Source: Krasilnikovozyma curviuscula
Lineage: Eukaryota; Basidiomycota; Tremellomycetes; Cystofilobasidiales; Mrakiaceae
Length of the DNA: 64,000 nt
Reading direction: 5' to 3'
Assembly (NCBI GenBank): GCA_014825775.1
Contig: MVAQ01000020.1
Span: 1-64,000, forward strand
Position numbers and translations under genes: made by a program. Of this stretch, positions 13,456-24,317 are shown piece by piece (within the stretch, counting starts at the first letter, position 1; every line of letters begins with the position of its first letter). The notes below the pieces were generated by a model. It worked only from the letters and a program-made list of their open reading frames with translations, was not told where the DNA came from and ran no database searches.

Positions 13456-15088
13456 CTAGTAAGGAACGACACCCGTCAATTTCATCGCCCTATCGTTCAG
13501 AACAGCTTCAGTGAGCGGCATAGCTCTGTCATGTGGGTCTGGAGCACCGTTTCGGATAGCTAAAATTCGGAGCGACAATAAGATAGTCAGTACGTCGTGC
13601 TGTATCGAAAGCGAGAGAGTTTTGAGAAACGAACCTCCCATCTTGGCGTGAAAGTGCGCTCCCAGAGGCCAGTGAGTCGACGTTTCCTTCTGTTGGAAAG
13701 CAAGCGCCTTTCGGTCAATCTCAGCTTGAGTACCCCAAGCTTTGGGCAGGTAGCAAGTGTCTGGTTCGATCGCAAGAAAAGTCAGCGCTCTATTTTGGTC
13801 TTCGGAGAAACGAACGGATAGTAAGAAAACTCACAGGTAGCCATCCGTGTCTTGGCTCCTTCTCCAGTGGGAGAGCAGTTGTAGTGTGGAGCTCTTGAGT
13901 CCCAGACGATCAAATCACCTGAAGCGAACAGCCAGTCAACTGGTCAGCCGCGATCGGTATCTTTACCGAAGAGCAGGGACTAATACACACCAGGTTCAGC
14001 ACAGACCTTGACCCATTCATATCCCTTGTTTTTCAGCCACTCAAGACCCTGCTCACTGAATCCATACCAATCTGTTGTCCAGAACTTCTTCTTTGGCTCG
14101 TTCTTAAAGTGCTCATGGAACTCTTCGGAGGCCTTATAAGCTCCCTTGCACACCAAGAGACCACCGTCGTTAGGACCATTGGGGAGGAGGTTGACAATTC
14201 CTTGCAGACATCTGAAACCTGGCTTTTCGGGGTCTTGGTCCTGAAGAAATGGTGAGGGAAAGTCCGCGTAAGGGAGGTTGTCGACGCTTGTTGACGCGGC
14301 ATAGATGGATCATTGAAAACTTACCTGGTGAGGCCATGCCAAGTTCTCGCCAATGTCGGTTCTGTTTGGGAAAGTGACGTTCTGACGAAAAGCAAAGAAA
14401 GTCGAAGTGTCAGGTACCGTCTCCGCTGTAATCGGAATCGGCGCAACCAAGAACACATACAATTCCGTCATAAGAAACGAGAAGCTCTTGCGTTCCGTAC
14501 ACCTGCGCAAAAGCATCGATGACTCCTGGTTCAGATCTGATGTCCCAGACGAATCTACAGAATTGAAACGTCAGGTGCTGGCGCAGAACCAAACAAAGAG
14601 ATAGAGCGGACTGCTAGTTACTTTTCGTGAGCGATACCGTCTAATGATGCAAGATTCGACGTGAGAATATGTTCACCAGTGAATTTCGTGACAGGGTGTC
14701 GGACTCACAGTTGTGGTAGAGGCCGGACACACTTCCGACGGGCAGAGTGTCCACTGAAATGGTAGAAGGGTCGTCCCTCTTGAAACCGAGGTTGAAGGAC
14801 TCCAACCAGTCGTAACAAGCACTAACGTACTGATCAGCACGTTCCTTTGGGATAGCACCTAATCCACAAGAGAAAAAGGACGTTAGTCTTCCCACTCCTT
14901 GACTCCACGCCAAATGCTCGTCTTTGGAACCAGAATTTTTTCTTCGTACCTTTGATCACGGCATATCCATCACGTTCCAAGTCAGCAAGAAGGGCGATAT
15001 GCTTCGGGTCGGTTGAAGTGGTGGTGAAGGGGGCAGCTTTGGGTTTGAAAGGCGCGGGGGTTGTGGTGTCGACGGCGACTGGCGACAT
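13456..15088 (-). CDS. Phytanoyl-CoA dioxygenase (PhyH) family protein, copy 1
   Basis: Fe(II)/2-oxoglutarate-dependent dioxygenase of the PhyH family, roughly 330 residues. Order: MSPVAVDTTTPAPF leader, LERDGYAVIKG, AIPKERADQYVSACYDWLES, KFVWDIRSEPGVIDAFAQVYGT, the iron site WPHQDQD (His-x-Asp), GIVNLLPNGPNDGGLLVCKG, DLIVWDSRAPHY (distal His), a downstream basic residue for 2-oxoglutarate, and a tail ending LTGVVPY. The start is the ATG at 15088; a TTG three codons upstream is ignored. Several introns, one splitting WPHQ from DQD. It is a paralogue of the gene at 60107-61704 (same layout, DWLES, WPHQDQ, SRxxHY and xGVxPY ends). No signal peptide or obvious PTS1 is seen; substrate unknown. 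Divergent from sugar transporter 1. Confidence 0.87.
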
Positions 15089-15905
15089 TTTTGACAAGAG
15101 AGTGTATAAGATTTCTCTGATGGAATACAGGTGTTAAGGTGAAGTCCACAGAGATGAAGATGTGTTTAGTTGTGTATGTGTTTGACGGAAACGGAACAGA
15201 GTGGGGTGCTGGGGCTGGCTGGTCCTGCTTTCCTATGAGGACGAGCCGCTCGTCCGTTGCTTGAGACCTAAGAGTGTTACTGATCCCAAAGCCGGCAGGG
15301 CGAGTTCTGGCTCTCTGCGAATCAGGGGGCCCTTAGCTAAGGATAGGCGTCGGTATGCTTTCCTATCAAAGGTCGTCTGAAAAAGTTCAGAGGACGCCCC
15401 TTGAAATCGACGGACGTGTGACACGGGCCAGTTCCCCTTTCGCTTGTTTTGCCCCTCTTCTAATTTTGACCCTCCCACAGTTTCTCCAGTGGGTACGTCG
15501 TCCCCCATACGTCTATGCACAGTTCCTTCCTCGTCGTTGCAGATCACAACAAACCTATTAGCCGTGACGCCAAAACAAACCTGTCAAGAACCCAACATAC
15601 CACTTGAGTTTGACGGCCAAGAAACCATAACAAAATTCAGCAGCGGCGCCAAATCTGTGCTTGGGACCTGGCCCTTGCGCGCCTCAGCTTCATTCTCTTC
15701 CTGGCCACAGACGGTCCACTTTGCTTACTTTGCCTCCCTTCTCAAGTCTCGTGTAGCTCTCAACGTAGGATGAGTTTACCGAAGACCACCGTCTAGGCCA
15801 CAGGACCGTATATATAAAGCGTCCCACCACCGCATCGAACTTCTGTTTCCCCATTCCTTCTCGTATCAATTCACCCGCACTTTACTTTACAGTAGATTCA
15901 ACACC
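15089..15905. promoter_or_regulatory. Divergent promoter: PhyH copy 1 / sugar transporter 1
   Basis: About 800 bases between two divergent start codons. It contains a perfect 12-base palindrome CCTTAGCTAAGG at 15331-15342 and, close to the transporter, a TATA element at 15811-15818. No coding sequence was recognised. Confidence 0.5.
15811..15818 (+). promoter_or_regulatory. TATA element of sugar transporter 1
   Basis: TATATAAA, 88 bases before the first base of the ATG. Its position and the following pyrimidine-rich leader fit a TATA box with a short 5' UTR. Confidence 0.6.
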
Positions 15906-18752
15906 ATGGGAGTCTTCGACGGATGTGAGTATCAGATCTTATTGAACTCACTCCTTGCTCTGTCTTGCACGAGTTTGTGACCAAACGAAGTGTGTGTCCA
16001 ATTATCTGACTCACTTGATCCGCCCTGCTCGCCCTTCTTCATCCTACAGTAACATTGACAACATGCTGGGTCGCAACCTTTGCCTCAATCGGTGCTCTCA
16101 TGGTATGAAGAACCACTACTCTGCCTAACCTTCGTGGATGGTCACTGGACTAATATCTTCATTTGTCTCATGATGTCTTGGCCTTACTTAACTTTACTCT
16201 CCCGTTGGTCTTAACCTGTATTCTTCGTCTTCTTGCAGTTCGGTCTGGACAATGGTATGTAGCTGTTCTCTTACATCTCCTGACTTGTCACAATGAGTGA
16301 CACCATCTGTTTTTCCTTCTGCCTTGCGCTTTCACAGGTTGGTGGTCCTCAGCTCTCGGTCTTGTTGCCTTCAACCAAGATTATGGTACCCTCTGCAACG
16401 CCAAAACTGGTGTTTGTGTCCTGACTGCCGCTGAGCAGAGCGCTGGAACTGGTATTGGTAACGCTGGTGTAAGGTCTCAATCCTTCCACACGCAATACTT
16501 CTCAAAGCCACACCCTGACCAGCTTTGTGTTGCATCAAACTAGGTTATGATTGGTTGTGCTGCCTCTTCCTTCGTCAACAACAAGTATGGCCGAAGGTTC
16601 ACCATCTTCCTTACCGCCATCATTGCTATTGTCGGTATCATCATTGAAATTACCGCTTCCGTCGGCGCCCACCATTCTTATGGCCAATTGCTTGCTGGTA
16701 AAATTATAAACTCTATCTCGTGAGTCAACGGCATATCTTTCTGCGTTTTCGCGCTATCAACGCCTCTGACGAGCGCACCACACCTCGTGGAATATCTTTC
16801 GGTATCATTCGTAGTATGGGACTTGCTTGTAACGTCATCCCAAACTACCTTGCTGAGATCTCTCTTCCAAAGATGAGAGCATCCATCATCAACATGTATC
16901 AGTTTGTGCAGATCATCGGTGTCATCATCTCCACCATTGCCATCTACCAGCTCAACACAAGAACCACCGCCATTGCTTACCAGGTGCCAATCGCAATTCA
17001 GCTTATTGCTCCAGCCCTTATGCTCATGGGAGTCTACTGGCTGCCGGAATCCCCGAGATGTAAGTATTGCCGCCGTCCGAAGACCTTCGCTCTCCAACTG
17101 ACTCTTCCTCGCACGCCATCTTTTTCTGTTCTTCACAGGGTTGGTCTGGAACGGCCGCCACGAAGAGGCCCTCGTTATTATCCAGAAGCTCTACGCTACT
17201 CCAGGAAATGAATATGACTCTGAAGCCGAACTCAAGATGCTCCAGGAGGCTTTCGCCGCCGAACATGAACTTGGTAACGGAACTTGGTTGGATCTCCTCA
17301 AAGGATCTGATTTGAGAAGAACTTTGATTGCTACTGGTGTTCAGTGCTTGCAGGTCAGTCGTCCATTTCCTGCAATTGATTTCTGAACTCGCCGCTGACG
17401 CTACAAATCGGTTTTATTTTTTCATCACGATGGTCTAACCTCCTGAATTTCTGCTCAACAAACACGCCTTCCCCCAACTCTTTTTATTACTTCTGGTGGA
17501 TCTTAATAGCAAGCTCAAGGTTCAGGCTATATGACGTCCTACATTGGTGAGTAGACCAGCTCTTGCCGTGTTTGAAGCAGCCACTTTGATGTCTAACCTG
17601 CCTTTCTTTTTTCTCACAGTTACCTTCCTCATTCAGATTGGTATCACAGATGTTTTCAAGGTGGTGATGGCATGTGAGTGTTCTATTTCTATTGATTCAA
17701 TGAACGAACAGTATTTTAGCTATGGGGGTGACAACTGACATAATGCACCGCTCCTTTCTCTTTTTCAGTGTACTGTGTCTACTTTGTTGCAATCGGGTTT
17801 GGATTCTACGTCCCAGACAGGTTCGGTCGACGAAGCACTCTCATCGTCGGTGCCGCTATCTGCGCTGTTTGCCTCATCGCCGTCGCTGGTATCAACGTCG
17901 GTATCCCAATTTCTACCCCAGCCACTCAAAAAGCTTCCATTGCTCTGGTTTTCATTTGGTACTTCTTCTTCGGTGCTGTCTGGAGTCCTGTACGTGGCTT
18001 GTTGTTTATCTCTTGCTGCCCGAGAGTTTTTGACTGATAAGTGACCGTTCCTTTGTTGACTTTCGTTGACTTTCGCCTCACAGTTGGTCTGGCAAGTTAG
18101 TTCTGAAGGTAAGATTTGTTTGCTTTGTTTCAATAAAAAAAAATTCTGTAACCTGACCCGGTTTCTCGTACTCCCCACAGTTTGCCCTGCCCGTAACAGA
18201 GAGAAAGTTCTTGCAGTCGCTACCTTCTCCGGCTTTGGTACTGGACTCATCATTAACTTCGTCTCACCTTTCAGTGAGAATTGTTTCTTCTTTTGAATGC
18301 TCTTCCCTGTCGAGATTCACTGACTCACCTTTTCCGTCTTCACTTTGCAGTTCAAGATGCTGCTTACGGTAACTTGGGGGGAAAAATCGGTTTCCTTTGT
18401 AAGTATTCATTTCTCTTCAGCATAGTTTTATTCATCGCCTGATCACTGTGCCTTTGTTATTCTTGCGACAGGGGGTGGGTTCTCTCTCGTCGCCATCGTT
18501 TGGACTTGGATGTTCGTCCCAGAGTGCAAGGGTAAGACCTTGGAGCAGCTTGACTACTTGTTCGAACACAGTGAGTTTTCCCCTCATTTTTCTCTCGAGT
18601 CAAGTACGGCCATTGACAGTCCATCTCGCTCAACAGACGTTGCTACTCGCAAATTCGAGTCCTACGTCTTCGAGGACGACATGACTGTTACCCCAGTCCT
18701 CTGTGAGAAGGCTAACTCGAAATCTGCTTCTTCCGAGGACATTAAGGCCTAA
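15906..18752 (+). CDS. Sugar-porter family MFS transporter 1
   Basis: Plasma-membrane 12-helix sugar importer, about 530 residues spread over some 13 exons, the first coding only MGVFDG. Visible family marks: FGLDNGWWSSALG in helix 1, NNKYGRRFTIF in the loop 2-3 position, the PNYLAEISLPKMR segment after helix 4-5, LPESPRWLVW, QAQGSGYMTSY in helix 7, PDRFGRRST, and VPECKGKTLEQLDYLFE, equivalent to PETKGxTLEE. The tail carries FEDDMTVTPV and ends EDIKA. A tandem paralogue follows with the same exon layout. The region 17284 to about 17530, including an intron, is unusually similar to the partner copy (see findings). Substrate is unknown: hexose, pentose or uronic acid are all possible. A TATA box lies upstream. 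Confidence 0.92.
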
Positions 18753-19380
18753 GAAGATACATGATTGTCCGCAATCTCCGACTTTTCATCAAAATAATAA
18801 CACGCATATGTTCGTCTTTGTAATAAGTCGTTCTAGATTTGATTCCATTATTGTATTACGCTCGTATATTTATTTCTGGGTGTCGTGATAATCGCTTTTT
18901 AGATATGAAACATCTTTTGAATCTCATCGATTGCTCTTTTTAGAGTCGTGAATTTACTTGGGAGACAAAACCAGTGCGACTCAAGATCTGACAATCGGTT
19001 CCCAAACCTACAACCAGTACTCTAATGAACGGGTCTAATATCTAATTGCACCCAGCGAGAACTTTCGAAGACATGCCAATGGCTTGATTCTTGACCACTA
19101 CAAGGAACCGAAGAGCGCAAGGGTCACTAATTGCGCACCACTTTGAGATAATCAATCTGCTTGAATGTGTCACGGAGCACATGCTGGACACACTAGCCGA
19201 GTCCCCAGAAAACAAACAAGAACGCATGCTGGGTCAAAATTCCCACCCTGCCGTCTCATCTCGTACGTGCCGTGGGCGAAAAAGGGGCCCACAAAAATAG
19301 CGCGCGGCTGGTCAAAACGATTAAAAAAAGATGTGCGTCTGTCTTCTCCTCGACCTCCAACCTAGCTAGTCGGAAACTGA

Positions 19381-19445
19381 CCCGTTAACGGGAGAGAGTT
19401 CATTGGCTACTCATGACTGTGACAGAGGTGCTGCCCACCCGTTAA
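19381..19445. promoter_or_regulatory. Candidate regulator site: palindrome plus half-site
   Basis: CCCGTTAACGGG is a perfect inverted repeat, and its half CCCGTTAA recurs in direct orientation 57 bases later. Both lie 125-190 bases upstream of the TATA element of transporter 2. Two copies of an 8-mer in such a short space, one of them palindromic, suggest a dimeric activator or repressor site; the factor is unknown. Confidence 0.35.
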
Positions 19446-19567
19446 ACACCAGGTCTCCCCCTTGCTTGGTTAGTATCCCGCCCCAGCGCACGGCAACCCT
19501 GTTTTCGATTCTGGCCTGACCTCCATAGGGACCGTTTCCGACAGACTTTCGTCTCTGCCCATAACCA

Positions 19568-19575
19568 TATAAATA
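19568..19575 (+). promoter_or_regulatory. TATA element of sugar transporter 2
   Basis: TATAAATA, 93 bases before the ATG, almost the same spacing as the TATA element of the upstream paralogue. Confidence 0.6.
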
Positions 19576-19660
19576 CCAAGAGCTTGGCTAGACGATCCCT
19601 CTTATCTCCCAACACCCCTTCTCGCTGCTTCCCTCCGCTCGCCTGAGTTTTATCTTCAAC

Positions 19661-22491
19661 ATGGCTGGTGGTATTTTCGACGGACGTGAGTGTCTTGCTC
19701 GTCTTCTGCCATCCTCCAGAAAACCCTCTGTTCTGGAATTACTTTCTGGGACTTGCTTTCTCTCCTGAACTATTCACTCATTCTTTCATGCATTTTGCGG
19801 CCAGTCACTGTGAAAACTGTTCAGGTCGCCTCTTTCGCTTCAATTGGAGCCATGATGGTGAGTGGGATATCCAATTCTCTTGGATCCTCAATCACTCGGT
19901 GGGCCTGTATGGGCCTTCCCAATGACTTCAGCGACTGACTTTCCTCACTCTCCGCTTTCTGTTGTTGCGCCACTTCAGTTCGGTCTCGACAACGGTAAGC
20001 ACACGTTTATTCTCAGCAGCTCAGCAGAATGTGGTGGACTGATAACTCTGGTGTAAAAAATAGGTTGGTGGTCCAGTGCTCTTGGTCTGGCTCCTTTCAA
20101 CCAAGACTTTGGTACAAGCTGTACTGCCGCTGGAGTCTGCACATTGACTACTTCAGAACAGAGTGCCGGTACTGGTATCGGTAACGCTGGTGTAAGTACT
20201 CGCACATATTCTACTGTTCAGACACAAAAAGCTGACGTGCGTCGAATAACCTTTACCAGGTCATGATCGGCTGTTTCGCTTCCTCTTTCATTAACAACAA
20301 GTATGGCCGAAAGTTCACTATCTTCTTGACTGTAAGTTGAGTTTTCATCAAAAGGAGTTGCTGGCTTCGGTTCTCATTAATTACCCTTGTGGATCAGGCT
20401 ATTGTTGCTATCATCGGTGTCTTGATTGAAATTACCGCTTCTGTTGGCTCTCACCACTCATATCCACAACTTCTTGTTGGGAAAATTATCAACTCTATTT
20501 CGTGAGTCATGATAAGCTGATTCGGTTCGATATCCGCAATTCATTAAATTTTATATAATAATAATTGCCCTTCACTACTCTGCCATTGCACTGTGGTTCT
20601 CTTAGTATGGGACTCGCTTGTAACGTCATTCCTAACTATCTCGCCGAAATCTCTCTTCCAAAAATGAGGGCTGCTGTCATCAACATGTACCAGTTTGTTC
20701 AAATTGCCGGTGTCATTTTCGCCACCATCGCCATCTACCAGCTCAACACCAGAACGACAGCCATCTGCTACCAGATCCCCATCATAATTCAGATTATTCC
20801 ACCCTTCTTTATGCTCTTGGGTGTTTACTGGATGCCTGAGTCTCCAAGATGTACGTAGCCAAACTGTTTAACTTTCCATCCTCGTATCGAGAGCTGTACT
20901 GACTCCCCTTTGCTTTGCAGGGTTGGTCTGGAACGGCCGTGACGAAGAAGCACTTCAGGTCATCAGGGTTCTCTATGCTACTCCAGGGAACGAATACGAT
21001 CCAGAGGCTGAGCTAAAGATGCTCCAGGAGGCGTTCTCTGCCGAGCACGAACTTGGCAATGGATCATGGTTGGATCTCCTCAAAGGATCTGATTTGAGAA
21101 GAACTTTGATTGCCACTGGTGTTCAGTGTTTGCAGGTCAGTCGTCCCTGCCCTGCAATTGATCTCTGTACTCGCTGCTGACGCTACAAATCCGTTTCATT
21201 TTCCATCACGATGGTCTAACTTCCTGAATTTCTGCTCATCAATCACGTCTTCCTCCGACTCTTTATCACTTCTGGTGGATTTTAATAGCAAGCGCAAGGT
21301 TCAGGCTACATGACTTCCTACATCTGTGAGTAGATCCGATTATGCTCTGTTTCGGTTCGAAGAGCCGCCACGCTGACAGCTGAACCCCCTTTTTAGTAAC
21401 TTTCCTGGTCGCAATTGGAATCACCGATGTTTTCTCAGACATTATGGCGTGTGCGTAAATTGACAGATCGTCCGCCTGCGAGAGTAAAAACTGACCCCGC
21501 CGCCGCTCCTGCCGATCTATTCAGTGTACTGCGTCTACTTCATAGCTATTGCCGTCGCTTTCTACATCCCAGACAAGTTCGGAAGAAGAATTACTCTCAT
21601 TGTGGGAGCTAGTATCTGTGGTGCCTGTTTGATCTGCGTCGCTGCCATCAACGTTGCTATCCCAGTCTCCACCCCAGCCACCCAAAAGGCTTCTATCGGT
21701 CTCGTCTTCATCTGGTACTTCTTTTTCGGTGCTGTTTGGACTCCTGTAAGTGACGTACCGGGGAATTATTTGTTAGGTGATTTTGACTCACAAGAGTTCG
21801 TTCTTTTATTGACTTTCGCCGCTCAGTTGGTCTGGCAAGTCAGTTCTGAAGGTAAGCCGGTTTTCTGATAAGTTATTTGAGTGAAAAGAACTTTTAATCT
21901 GACCGGGATTCCTGCACCTCCTCCCACAGTTTGCCCTGCTCGTAACAGAGAGAAAGTCCTAGCCGTCGCTACCTTCTCCGGCTTCGGTACCGGTCTCATT
22001 ATCAACTTCGTAGCTCCTTACAGTAAGAATACTTGTGTTTGGCCGCTCTATGATGTCGAGCTCATCGACTTACTTTGCCATTTTCACTTTTCAGTCCAAG
22101 ATGTCGGCTATGGAAACCTTGGCTCCTCTATCGGCTTCATCTGTGAATTACCTTCCTTTCTTTGGATACTTAGTTCAACTGCTGATTGCTGAGTTCATTT
22201 GTCTTATCAGGGGGTGGCTTCTCCGCCGTTGCGATTGTGTGGGTCTGGCTTTTCGTTCCCGAGTGCAAAGGAAAGACTTTGGAACAGCTCGACTACCTCT
22301 TTGAAAACAGTGAGTCTCTATTTTCGTAGTTGGCTCAACACAGGTCGAATCTAACCCTCCAACCCTCTCCAGAAATTCCTACCCGAAAGTTCGCCAGCTA
22401 TGAGTTCGAAGATGAGTTCCACGTAACTCCTGTGTTCGCTGGGAAGGAAGCTGGATCCAAGGGCACTTCGGTTGAAGACATCAAAGCCTAA
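19661..22491 (+). CDS. Sugar-porter family MFS transporter 2 (tandem paralogue)
   Basis: Tandem duplicate of the preceding transporter with the same order of exons and motifs: MAGGIFDG, FGLDNGWWSSALGLAPF, NNKYGRKFTIF, PNYLAEISLPKMR, MPESPRWLVW, QAQGSGYMTSY, PDKFGRRIT, VPECKGKTLEQLDYLFE and a tail ending EDIKA. Twelve membrane helices are expected at the plasma membrane. It differs from copy 1 mainly in helices 1-2, the extracellular segment CTAAGVCTLTTSEQSAG and the tail (FHVTPVFAGKEAG). One extra intron is present after KFTIFLT (donor GTAAGT), where copy 1 has none; the exon joint near MGLACNV is shared. The reading frame is intact, so both copies are probably functional. Substrate unknown. 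Confidence 0.92.
21135..21290 (+). other. Intron shared at high identity with sugar transporter 1
   Basis: This intron follows GVQCLQ and precedes QAQGSG. It matches the equivalent intron of copy 1 (about 17353-17508) along most of its length, for instance GACGCTACAAATC and ATCACGATGGTCTAAC. Other introns of the two genes do not align visibly. Confidence 0.7.
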
Positions 22492-22671
22492 TTTGTCAAT
22501 TAGTACATAGTGTGTTACACACGTCTGCTCGGGTCGTTAGGATTATCATTTTCCTTGTAAAGGATCATCACAGATTCATTCTTTGTATAGTTCGGCTAAG
22601 CCTTATTATCTATCTACTGGGCTGATATACTTAATATCTTTGGTTCTGAAATGTCAATCGCAAGAATGTTC

Positions 22672-22925
22672 CTAGAACTGAGCTTCTACCAAGCTGAAGA
22701 ATCTCCCCTGTTTGTGCAATAGCTCTAAATGGTTTCCAGACGCGACAATTCTACCTTCTTCTACAATGTGTATGACGTCCGCATTCCTGATGTTTGTGAG
22801 GCGATGGGCAACTTTGATGGAGTATAGTCTTGTTGGGAAGGTTTAGGGACCATAGAGTGCCCCTGAATCTCAGAGACCTTGATGGCCGTTGCGATATGAT
22901 TCCATCGCGGCTGATACATGGTCTG
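22672..22925 (-). pseudogene. Relic of an ABC transporter C-terminal nucleotide-binding domain
   Basis: On the minus strand one frame reads VAHRLTNIRNADVIHIV, then EEGRIVASGNHLELL and RFFSLVEAQF followed by a TAG stop at 22672. This is the H-loop to C-terminus of an ABC-B type (MDR/HMT) ATPase domain. Upstream the match is broken: KTI lies in another frame, stop codons intervene, and a further stretch resembles a decayed D-loop helix (TYHALADHVSAAMESYRNG). No Walker A, signature motif or membrane domain remains in the 450 bases before the next gene. It is therefore a degraded gene end, not a working transporter. Confidence 0.65.
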
Positions 22926-23370
22926 CTAACGCATGGTAGGTACCCTCACAATCATACCTTCATCTTGTTAGTAGCTTTTGTAGTATTTGAGCGTCCAGAA
23001 ATGACCCTCAATGAAGGACAGTCGGCCGTAAGGTGGCAGCATCGCGCGTCGCCTACCTTAACATTCACGTCCAAGGAGCGCTCAGAGTCGTATTTTTTTG
23101 AGGCGAAAACAAGAACTCTCTTAGCTTGAATTCGTGAGAAATCATTGAACCAAGCGCATATAAACGTTCCCTTCTTTTGGGTTTCTCGCGCTTCACGGGC
23201 GTGATATACGGGCAGTAGTCACTGTTCGTCGCATTCTCTTCCACAACTGGAATCAGAGGCACAGTAAGCGATATAGTAGATCAAACTCGGTGGAGTTTGA
23301 CGGGTAAGATACGCTGCATTTGTTGATGCGACCTTGCCAACCAGCCCCGGACAGTGCCCAAAAACAAAGA
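22926..23370. other. Intergenic, possible further ABC relic
   Basis: A minus-strand frame stays open over about 23065-23262 but matches nothing I recognise. It may be decayed coding DNA belonging to the ABC relic, or chance. Confidence 0.3.
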
Positions 23371-23931
23371 TCATCGCCGCCATAGCCACCAACTATTCTT
23401 CTTAATCTCACTCTTCTGACTTGTTGATGATCCCAAGGGCCCGGCTTTTTCCAGCTTCGTCTCTTCTTCCACCCGCATGTCGCTCAAATGTTTCTGTGCC
23501 AACAGCTCTGCTTCCAGCCTCTTCAGTTCAGCAGCTGACTCTTCAAGCTCCTTCTCAGCCGTAAGATGCACCTGTACCAATCTCAAGAACTGGACAACCG
23601 GTTGAAGTCAGCGTCAGTAGTTGGCTGTACTGACCAGCGTCAAAAAAAGTTCTGTGCTCACGAGATAAACAGAAACAGCTATCCCTAGAGGCGGTAGCAC
23701 TGAGGAGAAAGGCACCTCGTTCTGTCCTTGACTGCTACTAGAGTTGTACCTCGTCTGTTGTAGTCGTTTTAGGCGATGCAGGTGAGGCCGTGGGATGGAT
23801 GAAGTGGAGGAATGGACTGTCCTCCTTAGACAAGGTATCGTTTTAAAAGAAGGACCTGAGCTCAATACTGAAAGTCGCAAGGTTATCGTCTTACTTCGTA
23901 TTGAGGACTGGGGATATAGGAGAGGAAGCAT
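23371..23931 (-). CDS. Small predicted mitochondrial single-span membrane protein, unknown function
   Basis: About 165 residues in two exons. The N-terminus from MLPLLYPQSSIRSK is rich in Arg, Ser and Thr and poor in acids, typical of a mitochondrial presequence (roughly residues 1-70). One hydrophobic helix follows (VLPPLGIAVSVYLVSTELFL), then after the intron (donor GTCAGT, acceptor TGTCCAG) a charged coiled-coil segment FLRLVQVHLTAEKELEES through AELLAQKHL, and a basic end SWWLWRR. The coiled coil after a single span suggests an inner-membrane assembly or scaffold protein. I do not recognise the family. ATG 23931 is the first in frame. Confidence 0.6.
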
Positions 23932-24317
23932 TATTGTGAGGAGGAGCCGAGCCTAGCTGCGGTGAAAGAAGGCGGATTGAGAAGCTGAAAATGGGTGGAT
24001 GGTGTGACCGATATAGATGGGGCTACTTAGTGCTATAAGCCGAGCTGATAAAACCTGAAGGTTGGAGATTGTGAGAAACTGCAGATGCAAGTTGACAGCA
24101 GCTTTGCGCGTCGAGGAGTTAGATTCGCAATGAGAGTTGTTTGCTCGACGAAAGGAAGTGCAAAACTTTGACCCATAAGTCATTTGTCAAAGGAAAACCA
24201 TAATGGCATAGAACAGCAAGGGTATATTCAAGTACAGAGATGGCCAACACATCGTGTCGGCTCTTCGAGTTTCTAGCTGTTGTCATTTGACAACCACACC
24301 AATTTACAACCTTAGAA
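23932..24317. other. Intergenic between two minus-strand genes
   Basis: Holds the promoter of the small mitochondrial protein and the 3' flank of AP-2 mu. A short minus-strand frame at 23953-24183 has no recognisable features. Confidence 0.45.

Larger units (their letters stand above)
18753..19660. promoter_or_regulatory. Intergenic: promoter of sugar transporter 2
   Basis: About 900 bases. The first part is AT-rich 3' flank. The second part holds a perfect palindrome CCCGTTAACGGG at 19381-19392, a second CCCGTTAA at 19438-19445, and a TATA element at 19568-19575. Nothing coding was recognised. Confidence 0.5.

Noticed and set aside
23065..23262. Minus-strand frame read as part of the ABC ATPase
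   Set aside because: No Walker A or signature motif can be found in it, so it is not joined to the ABC relic.
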